Origin: Phycisphaeraceae bacterium
GTDB taxonomy: Bacteria > Planctomycetota > Phycisphaerae > Phycisphaerales > Phycisphaeraceae
DNA: 6,207 bases
Assembly (NCBI GenBank): GCA_007119405.1
Contig: SKPT01000627.1
Coordinates: 1 to 6,207 of the forward strand
Direction: 5' to 3'
Positions within the stretch are counted from its first letter, which is position 1; each line of letters opens with the position of its first letter. A model generated the notes under the pieces. That model was not told the origin of the DNA and searched no databases. It saw only the letters and a program-made list of their open reading frames with translations. Positions 1-4,501 of the stretch are shown one piece after another. The position numbers were made by a program, and so were the translations under genes.

Positions 1-34
1 CCCTCTCCCCAGCCCCTCCCGCGGGGAAGGAGAG
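1..34. repeat. Partial C-rich/G-rich foldback repeat at the window edge
   Basis: The first 34 bases run from a C-rich half (CCCTCTCCCC, then CCCCTCCC) into a G-rich half (GCGGGGAAGGAGAG), so the stretch can fold on itself: CTCTCC near the start pairs with GGAGAG at the end. It closely resembles the right-hand arm of the element at 6009-6172 (CCCTCCCCCAACCCCTCCC, then a G-rich half) in the same orientation. This suggests the window opens on the right end of another copy, with the rest lying outside. Family membership is inferred from visual alignment only. Confidence 0.55.
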
Positions 35-51
35 ATGGCGCAGCCCGGGCG

Positions 52-79
52 TTGACGCCTTTGACCGACCCGCGACAAT
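52..79 (+). promoter_or_regulatory. Candidate sigma70-like promoter for the PGPGW gene
   Basis: TTGACG at 52-57 matches five of six bases of the -35 consensus. GACAAT at 74-79 matches four of six bases of the -10 consensus, with a 16-base spacer. Transcription would begin near 86, giving a leader of about 40 bases before the ATG at 128. Pattern match only; the GC-rich surroundings make chance hits less likely but do not exclude them. Confidence 0.35.
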
Positions 80-127
80 TCAACCCGCCACCCGCACCGC
101 CCGGGCCTCCGCGAGCCTCCGCCGCCC

Positions 128-421
128 ATGTACGACGCCCTGCGACGCACTGCCATCTTCTTCGCCGGCTTCGGCGTCATCCTGGTGGGCATGGCCTTCT
201 GGTTCCTGCCGGGCCCGGGCTGGCTGATCGTGTTCCTGGGGCTGCTGATCCTGGCCAGCGAATTCGCCTTCGCCCGTCGGCTCCTGGACAAGGTGCGTCA
301 CCTGGCCAACCGCGGCGCCCAGGCGGTGCGCATGCCGCTGCATTGGCGGCGACGGCTGCGCCTTGAGCCGCCCGAGGGCGGGAGCCAGGCGGCAGAGGCC
401 CGCGACGCCCTGCGCCGATGA
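128..421 (+). CDS. PGPGW-family small transmembrane protein
   Basis: This 97-residue protein carries the signature PGPGW at residues 28-32, which defines a family of small putative membrane proteins (TIGR02611/PF09656 type). Two hydrophobic helices flank the motif, about residues 8-27 and 31-46, so it is probably an inner-membrane hairpin. A conserved-looking SEFAFAR stretch (44-50) follows. The C-terminal half (51-97) is basic and then acidic/alanine-rich and is likely cytoplasmic. The family's biochemical role is unknown to me, so none is assigned. The start is the first ATG of the frame. No good Shine-Dalgarno lies upstream, where the sequence is C-rich, but the hydrophobic segment begins right after this Met and no other start fits better. 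A candidate promoter lies at 52-79. It is convergent with the sugar-binding protein gene, and an inverted repeat lies in the gap. The family assignment is firm; the start is less so. Confidence 0.85.
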   Translation: MYDALRRTAIFFAGFGVILVGMAFWFLPGPGWLIVFLGLLILASEFAFARRLLDKVRHLANRGAQAVRMPLHWRRRLRLEPPEGGSQAAEARDALRR

Positions 422-460
422 CGGGGGCGGGGCCTGGTTGCGCATGTAAGAACGTGTGTG

Positions 461-591
461 AGCAGGGTGATGTTGTGAATGGGTTCCCTCCCGTCCGCAA
501 TCGCGGGCTTGCCGGGTGGTCCGGCGTCCCATGCACATGGTTATCCACGTTTCAGGATCGAGAGGGAACCCATTGACAACATCACCCGGCT
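461..591. repeat. Long-armed inverted repeat between convergent genes
   Basis: The left arm at 465-490 (GGGTGATGTTGTG, then AATGGGTTCCCTC) is the reverse complement of the right arm at 562-587, with one mismatch in 26 bases. With one further mismatch the arms extend outward to 461 and 591. The 71 bases between them have no gene and no strong internal symmetry beyond a short CCATG/CATGG pair. It lies between the stop codons of two convergent genes, so transcripts from either side would form a 26-bp hairpin. There is no T-run on either strand as expected for an intrinsic terminator, and the loop is long. A small non-autonomous mobile element (MITE-like), or a double-ended termination or RNA-stabilising structure, are both possible. 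No target-site duplication was evident. The remainder of the 422-602 gap shows nothing else. Confidence 0.75.
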
Positions 592-602
592 TCGCTTAAT
601 GC

Positions 603-1649
603 TCAATACACCGAGTCGGGGAAGTAGAAATCCGCGGCGTTCTCGGCCGTGACGAGCTCGATGCCGATGCGCACGGTGCGCTGGCCTTCGCCGCGCTCGT
701 CGCGCGAGCCGACAAGCTGATCACGATTCACCGCCAGGTGCGCCGGGATGGCGTCGGCGACGGCCAGTTCGTCGCCGTCGTGCATCACCTCGGCCACCGC
801 CAGGTGAATGCCCGCGGCGATCATGCCCGGCGGGTAGGTGACGTTGGCGGGGTAGAGCGGGTCGTTGTTCATCACCCGCTCGACGATCTGCTTCATCCCC
901 GCCCCGCCGAGGATCCACATCTCGTCGGTGCGCCCGCGCTCGCGCAGGGCCTGCTCGACGCCGCGGGCCATGTCGTCGTCCGACGCCCAGACGGCGTCGA
1001 TGTCGTCGTGCTGCGTGAGGAAGTCCTGCATCACGCGGTGGGCGTCCTGCTGGTTCCATTCGCCGCGCTGCACGCCGAGGATCTCGATGCCCTCGTAGGC
1101 GTCGAAGACCTCGCGCGCCGCCTCGTAGCGCTCGGTGTCGATCTCCACCGCCTTGCCGCGCAGGATCACGATCCGCCCGGCGCCGCCGAGCTTCTCGACC
1201 ATGAACTCGGCGGAGATGCGGCCGAAGGCGCGGTTGTCGCCGGCCAGGTAGACGTCGGCGACCGGGCGGCGCAGCCCGCGGTCGACGCTGACGATGTAGG
1301 CCCCGGCCTGCTTGGCGCGCTCGATCGCCGGCAGGGCGGTGTCCGAGTCCTCCGGCAGCACGACCAGCGCGTCGATGCCCTGGGCGATCATGTTCTCGAT
1401 GTGACGCACCTGGGCCTGGGCGTCCTCGGCCCGCTGGAAGCGCCACGCGATCTCCGGGTACGCCTCGATCGTCTGCTGGGCCCACCAGCCCACCCCGGCC
1501 GTCCAGCCGTGCGTCGCCGCCGGGATCGACACGCCGATCACCGGCCGGTCGGTCCCCTCGGCCTCCGCGCCGCCGTCGCAGCCGAGCATGGCCACGCTCA
1601 GCAGGGCGAGGCACCCCGCCAGGAACATGTGGTGGGTCGTCCGGTTCAT
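603..1649 (-). CDS. Sugar ABC transporter substrate-binding lipoprotein (periplasmic-binding type 4, RbsB/XylF-like)
   Basis: This 348-residue protein captures a sugar in the periplasm and would deliver it to an ABC importer. Residues 1-24 form a lipoprotein signal peptide ending in the lipobox MLGC, with Cys24 as the lipid anchor. The body follows the periplasmic-binding-protein 4 pattern. A first strand reads VIGVSIP (37-43), followed by aromatic residues (HGWTAGVGWW, 47-56). GIDALVVLPED lies at 91-101, SVDRG at 121-125 (Asp123/Arg124, typical ligand contacts) and AGDN at 136-139. ASDDDMARG lies at 222-230, the counterpart of the family's NDEMALG. The ending VTAENAADFYFP resembles the C-terminus of ribose and rhamnose binding proteins. 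The exact sugar cannot be told. The start at 1649 gives the signal peptide at once and has GGGAG about nine bases upstream. Longer starts would overlap the candidate -10 box and bury the signal peptide. No permease or ATPase gene adjoins it. It is divergent from a GH105-type hydrolase, which hints at a uronic-acid-containing ligand; this is inference. Confidence 0.9.
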   Translation of the reverse strand: MNRTTHHMFLAGCLALLSVAMLGCDGGAEAEGTDRPVIGVSIPAATHGWTAGVGWWAQQTIEAYPEIAWRFQRAEDAQAQVRHIENMIAQGIDALVVLPEDSDTALPAIERAKQAGAYIVSVDRGLRRPVADVYLAGDNRAFGRISAEFMVEKLGGAGRIVILRGKAVEIDTERYEAAREVFDAYEGIEILGVQRGEWNQQDAHRVMQDFLTQHDDIDAVWASDDDMARGVEQALRERGRTDEMWILGGAGMKQIVERVMNNDPLYPANVTYPPGMIAAGIHLAVAEVMHDGDELAVADAIPAHLAVNRDQLVGSRDERGEGQRTVRIGIELVTAENAADFYFPDSVY

Positions 1650-1690
1650 GATCGTGACTCCCGCAAGGATGCGACTCGTCGACCGCCCCA

Positions 1691-1719
1691 TATTTACCGC
1701 CTCGGCCGGGCGCTGACAA
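1691..1719 (-). promoter_or_regulatory. Candidate sigma70-like promoter for the sugar-binding protein
   Basis: Read on the minus strand, TTGTCA (1719-1714) matches five of six bases of the -35 consensus. It is followed after exactly 17 bases by TAAATA (1696-1691), a weak -10 in an otherwise GC-rich stretch. Transcription would start near 1684, leaving about 35 bases to the ATG at 1649, including the GGGAG ribosome binding site. The remainder of the 145-base divergent region shows no clear operator palindrome. No convincing -35/-10 pair was found for the hydrolase gene, only TACCAT at 1783-1788 as a poor -10. Confidence 0.4.
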
Positions 1720-1794
1720 GCCTGCGCCGGCGACGCCCGCCCCCCGCCCCGAGGGCGCCGAGGCGGCACCGCCCGGCAGCGGTACCATGTCCGC

Positions 1795-2859
1795 ATGCCC
1801 CGCACCGATACTGCCCCGCTGACGGCTGGTGAGCGCGCCGCCGCGCTCGCCGCCGCCCGCCGCGTCGCCGACGGCTTCATCGCCCGCCGGGGCGATGGTG
1901 ACGGCAACTACCCCTTCGACCTGGCCCTGGAGGCCCTGCTCGTGCTGCACGAGGTCACCGGCGAGGCCCGCTACCGTGACGCCGTGCTGGCCGTGGCCCG
2001 GCGTCGCGGCTGGTCGGCCACGAATCAGCCGCGGCCGGGCAAGCCGCCGTTCACGCTGCTGATCTACGAGCTATACCGCCTGGCGCCGGATCCGGCTTTC
2101 GTCGAGCCCTTCGTCCAAGCCACGCGCACCTACGTCCACAGCATCCGGCGCGACGCGCACCGCCGCGTGTTGCACCCAAACCGCTGGCGCGACACGCACA
2201 GCGTGCTCATCGACAGCTTGCAGGAGTACGCTCGGCGCATGGCCGCCGCCGGGGCCCTGGCCAACGACGACGAGTTGCTGGGCGAGTGCGTCGAGCAGTT
2301 CCGCCTGCATGACGACGCGGTGCGTGACCCGGCGACGGGGCTGTGGTGTCAGGGCGTGGGCTGGGACGCCGACGATGAGCCCTCGCCGCATGCCTGGTCG
2401 CGCGGCCAGGGCTGGGTGCTGCGCGGGATGATCGAGTGCCTGCGGAGCATGCCGGCCGAGCACCCCGCCGCGGCCGCGCTACGCGGGCTGGCCGGGCAAC
2501 TCGCCGAGGCCGTGGTGCGCGTTCAGCACGAGCAGGGCATGTGGCACGCCCTGCCCAACCTGCCGCACGACCGCAGCGCCGCGGAATCCAGCGGCACGGG
2601 CATGCTGGCGTATGCCCTGGCGCGGGGCGTACATGAGCACCATCTCGACGCCCGTTTCGCCGGCGGCGCGACGCTGGCCGTCCGTGCGCTCACGCGGTGC
2701 GTCACGAGCGACGGCGTCGTCCTGCACGCCTGCGTCGGCCCCGGGCCGCTGCGCCGCGAGCACGTGGCGAGGTACCTCGACGTGCCCGGCTTCGAGCCGG
2801 ACGACGAGCACGGCCATGGCGCGGTGATCCTCGGACTCAGCGGCGCGGCCTGGCTGTGA
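1795..2859 (+). CDS. Glycoside hydrolase family 105/88-type unsaturated uronyl hydrolase (YteR-like)
   Basis: The 354-residue product fits the GH88/GH105 fold, an alpha-helical barrel that removes the unsaturated uronic acid left at the end of oligosaccharides by polysaccharide lyases, for example from rhamnogalacturonan. Helical-repeat features include YPFDLALEALLVLHEVTG (39-56). A segment WRDTHSVLIDSL (131-142) holds Asp140, in the place of the family's first catalytic Asp. GLWCQGVGWD (182-191) is followed by WSRGQGWVLRG (201-211), the counterpart of the conserved W-RGNGW motif. ESSGTGMLAYALARG (264-278) corresponds to the family's E-S/T-A/G-T-A-M-x-YAL-RG, and the C-terminus reads GHGAVILGLSGA (340-351). 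The length is normal (about 350-380). No signal peptide is seen, so it is probably cytoplasmic and acts on imported oligosaccharides. The ATG at 1795 was chosen because the one at 1787 is out of frame; no clear Shine-Dalgarno is visible. It is divergent from the sugar-binding protein, suggesting a shared catabolic role. The exact substrate is unknown; the fold is confident. Confidence 0.85.
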   Translation: MPRTDTAPLTAGERAAALAAARRVADGFIARRGDGDGNYPFDLALEALLVLHEVTGEARYRDAVLAVARRRGWSATNQPRPGKPPFTLLIYELYRLAPDPAFVEPFVQATRTYVHSIRRDAHRRVLHPNRWRDTHSVLIDSLQEYARRMAAAGALANDDELLGECVEQFRLHDDAVRDPATGLWCQGVGWDADDEPSPHAWSRGQGWVLRGMIECLRSMPAEHPAAAALRGLAGQLAEAVVRVQHEQGMWHALPNLPHDRSAAESSGTGMLAYALARGVHEHHLDARFAGGATLAVRALTRCVTSDGVVLHACVGPGPLRREHVARYLDVPGFEPDDEHGHGAVILGLSGAAWL

Positions 2860-2936
2860 GCCGGCAACCCGCCACCGCCGGCGCGGCCGATCGCGGCACC
2901 GCCGGGACTTGCGAGGTAGACTGCCCCCGTTGCCGT

Positions 2937-2941
2937 GGAGG
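2937..2941 (+). promoter_or_regulatory. Ribosome binding site of the DUF4040/MbhD-like gene
   Basis: GGAGG at 2937-2941 lies six bases before the second of two tandem in-frame ATGs (2945 and 2948), which is ideal, but only three bases before the first. This selects 2948 as the start. It also rules out the more upstream ATG at 2909, which would add an arginine/proline-rich stretch with no ribosome site. TAGACT at 2917-2922 could serve as a -10 box, but no matching -35 was found. Confidence 0.7.
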
Positions 2942-2947
2942 TGCATG

Positions 2948-3169
2948 ATGGACGTGCTGATCGCGTTGGCGGTCGTGATGCTGGCGCTGGGGGCGCTTGG
3001 GATACGCGGGCCCTTTGCCGCCGTGGTGCTGTTCATCGTCTATGGCCTGACGCTGTCGCTGGCGTGGGTGCGCCTCGATGCGGTGGACGTGGCCCTGGCC
3101 GAGGCGGCGATCGGCGCGGGGCTGACCGGGGCGCTGCTGCTGGAAGCCGTCGCCGCCGTAAGGGCGTGA
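2948..3169 (+). CDS. DUF4040/MbhD-like subunit of Mrp-type cation:proton antiporter
   Basis: This 73-residue membrane protein has two or three hydrophobic helices (about 3-19, 22-41 and 50-70). It carries the hallmark DVALAEAAIGAGLTGALLL (47-65) of the MbhD/DUF4040 domain, with Glu52 in the helix as the expected ion-pathway acid. In Bacillus-type Mrp antiporters this domain lies in the C-terminal part of MrpA; in split Mrp and membrane-bound hydrogenase operons it is a separate small protein. It would be an inner-membrane subunit of the complex encoded by 3442-5988, exchanging Na+ or another cation for H+. It is the first antiporter gene in the window and starts 88 bases after the hydrolase, whose function is unrelated. 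It is cut off from the rest of the operon by the repeat at 3182-3423. Normally such a gene would sit close to or overlap the next. No MnhE, F or G gene precedes it here. The domain assignment is strong; the precise complex type is inferred from the neighbours. Confidence 0.85.
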   Translation: MDVLIALAVVMLALGALGIRGPFAAVVLFIVYGLTLSLAWVRLDAVDVALAEAAIGAGLTGALLLEAVAAVRA

Positions 3170-3181
3170 CGCTCCGCGCCG

Positions 3182-3423
3182 CGGTGGGCAGAGCAGGGCG
3201 GAACCCACCGCGAGACTTGTGGGGCCTCTGAATAACCGCGGAGATGCGAAGAAGACGAAGGGTGCGAAGGAAATTCAGTTGGCTTGACTTTCTGCATTTT
3301 CGCCACTTTGCTTGTCTTCGCGCCTTTGCGCTTGGTCGCTTGATCAACCGGTGTCCGGGTTATTCGAGGCCTGTTGTGAACCAATGACAATCCCTGGTGG
3401 GCTTCGCCTGGCTCTGCCCACCG
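3182..3423. repeat. Nested inverted-repeat element inside the antiporter operon
   Basis: A roughly 242-bp foldback element. The outer arms at 3183-3209 and 3396-3422 agree in 23 of 27 positions as reverse complements (GGTGGGCAGAGC on one side, GCTCTGCCCACC on the other). One more complementary base lies on each side, at 3182 and 3423. Each arm is itself a small hairpin, GGTGGG pairing with CCCACC. A second, inner pair follows: GGCCTCTGAATAACC (3223-3237) matches GGTTATTCGAGGCC (3358-3371) with one inserted base. The core (about 3240-3340) is richer in A and T than all its surroundings and has near-palindromic GCGAAGAAGACGAAG and CTTGTCTTCGC motifs. No coding frame and no transposase are present. 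I interpret it as a MITE/REP-like intergenic repeat that entered between two co-transcribed genes. No target-site duplication is obvious. Other copies in the genome would be expected but cannot be seen here. It fills nearly all of the 272-base gap 3170-3441. Confidence 0.75.
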
Positions 3424-3441
3424 TGCAACGGCGGCACCACG

Positions 3442-4200
3442 ATGGCGGCCAAGGATCACCACGACATGCAGCCCGGGCGCGTCGTCTCGCCCTGGGCGCG
3501 ACCCATGCTCGGCGCCGTGCCGCGCCTGCTCGCCGCAACGCTGGCGGGCATGCTCGGGGCCGTGCTGCTGGTGGTGGCGGTGGACCTGGCCGGGGCTCCG
3601 CCGCGCGACCTGGCCGGGCACGTCATGGCCCGGCTCGACGACAGCGGCGTAAGCAACCCCGTTACCGCCGTGCTGCTGAATTTCCGCGTCGCCGACACCT
3701 GGCTGGAGCTCGGCGCCCTGGTGCTGGCGCTGATCGGTGTGGTGGCGCTGTATCAGGGCCGGTGGCTGGCCAGCGCCCAGGTGCTTACGGCCGCGCACCC
3801 GAGGCTGCTGGCGCGTCTGGCGGGGCTGTTCATCTGCCTGATCGTGCTGGTGGCGGCGTATCTGCTGTGGCTGGGCACGCACGAGCCTGGCGGCGCGTTC
3901 CAGGCCGGGGCCATGCTCGCCGGCGCCGCCGTGCTGGCGCGTCTGGCGGGGCGCGATCGGATGCACCGCCTGCCCGAGCCGGTGCTGCGCCTGGTCATGG
4001 TGCTGGGCTTTGCGATGCTGCTCGTCGCCGGCGGTGCCAGCGCGATGCGCGGCTACGCCTTTTTCGCTTACGCTCCGGGCGAGGCCACGGCCGCGATCTT
4101 CGCGCTCGAGCTCGCCGCGACGCTCTCGATTGCGGCCTGCCTCTGGGGTCTATACATTGCCGGCGACGAGCACGGGACACAGCACGATGCTCGAGACTGA
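3442..4200 (+). CDS. mnhB: MbhE-MnhB fusion subunit of Mrp-type antiporter
   Basis: This 252-residue inner-membrane protein joins two antiporter modules. The N-terminal part (about 25-107) has one helix (26-49), then AVLLNFRVADTWLELGALVL (76-95) and another helix to residue 104. This matches the MbhE-like domain found at the C-terminal end of MrpA, with Glu89 a likely ion-path residue. The C-terminal part (about 120-240) is the MnhB domain, with several helices and the family signature GTHEPGGAFQAG (145-156). Together they anchor the cation-transport half of the complex. MnhB alone is about 140 residues, so the longer length reflects the fusion. The start is uncertain. A GTG at 3397 would take its first 15 residues from the repeat arm. 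ATG 3442 is kept here. ATG 3466 has AGGA ten bases upstream and is also possible. It overlaps mnhC by 14 bases. Its separation from the MbhD-like gene by a repeat is unusual and may affect its expression. Confidence 0.85.
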   Translation: MAAKDHHDMQPGRVVSPWARPMLGAVPRLLAATLAGMLGAVLLVVAVDLAGAPPRDLAGHVMARLDDSGVSNPVTAVLLNFRVADTWLELGALVLALIGVVALYQGRWLASAQVLTAAHPRLLARLAGLFICLIVLVAAYLLWLGTHEPGGAFQAGAMLAGAAVLARLAGRDRMHRLPEPVLRLVMVLGFAMLLVAGGASAMRGYAFFAYAPGEATAAIFALELAATLSIAACLWGLYIAGDEHGTQHDARD

Positions 4201-4501
4201 ACTGGTCTTCGCGGCGGCGGCGGTGGTGGTGTTCAGCATGGGGCTGTACGGCCTGATCGCCTACGCCCACCTCGTGCGCAAGATCATGGCGCTGAACATC
4301 ACCGGCTCGGCGGTGTTCCTGTTCCTGGGCGCCATGGCCCGCCGCAGCGACGCGGGCGTGACCGATCCGGTACCCCAGGCCATGGTCATCACCGGCATCG
4401 TCGTGGCCGTCGCCGCCACCGCCTTTGCGCTGGCGCTGGCCAAGCGGATCCACGCCCGGACGGGTCAGACGCGTCTGCCCGAGGAGCGGGGGCCGCGATG
4501 A
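4187..4501 (+). CDS. mnhC: MnhC/MrpC subunit (NuoK-like) of Mrp-type antiporter
   Basis: This 104-residue protein has three transmembrane helices (about 4-26, 30-51 and 65-88) and is homologous to NuoK of respiratory complex I. The conserved MnhC segment DPVPQAMVITGIVV (59-72) before the last helix is unmistakable. GLYGLIAYAHLVRKIMALNI (19-38) matches the region linking the first two helices. It sits in the inner membrane next to MnhD and helps form the proton path of the antiporter. The length is normal (about 105-115). The start at 4187 lies inside the end of the preceding gene (14-base overlap) and has GGGA nine bases upstream. A longer frame from 4010 would add an arginine/serine-rich tail lying over the previous gene and is rejected. 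Its stop overlaps the next start as ATGA, so the genes are probably translationally coupled. Confidence 0.92.
   Translation: MLETELVFAAAAVVVFSMGLYGLIAYAHLVRKIMALNITGSAVFLFLGAMARRSDAGVTDPVPQAMVITGIVVAVAATAFALALAKRIHARTGQTRLPEERGPR

Noticed and set aside
541..549. TTATCCACG as a DnaA box and possible replication origin
   Set aside because: It is a single box matching eight of nine consensus bases with no cluster, no AT-rich unwinding region and no origin-associated genes.
738..1832. Long 364-codon open frame on the + strand opposite the sugar-binding protein
   Set aside because: It is the antisense shadow of a well-supported gene with clear family motifs. Its product is rich in repeated Val/Asp/His/Arg runs typical of GC-rich antisense frames and shows no domain.
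2860..2882. GCCGGC inverted pair just after the hydrolase gene as a terminator
   Set aside because: The stem is only six base pairs with an 11-base loop and no T-run, which is common by chance at this GC content.
3372..3395. Similarity of TGTTGTGAACCAATGACAA to the arms of the 465-587 inverted repeat
   Set aside because: Only short blocks (TGTTGTGAA and a few bases of CCAATGACAA) agree, with different spacing, so a common origin cannot be supported by eye.
3397..3441. GTG at 3397 as start of the MbhE-MnhB gene
   Set aside because: The 15 added residues come from the repeat arm (3396-3422) and its flank, and there is no ribosome binding site before it.
3040..3966. 308-codon minus-strand frame across the repeat and mnhB
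   Set aside because: It is Gln/His/Arg-rich low-complexity translation of the opposite strand and of repeat DNA, with no recognisable fold; mnhB on the + strand is clearly real.
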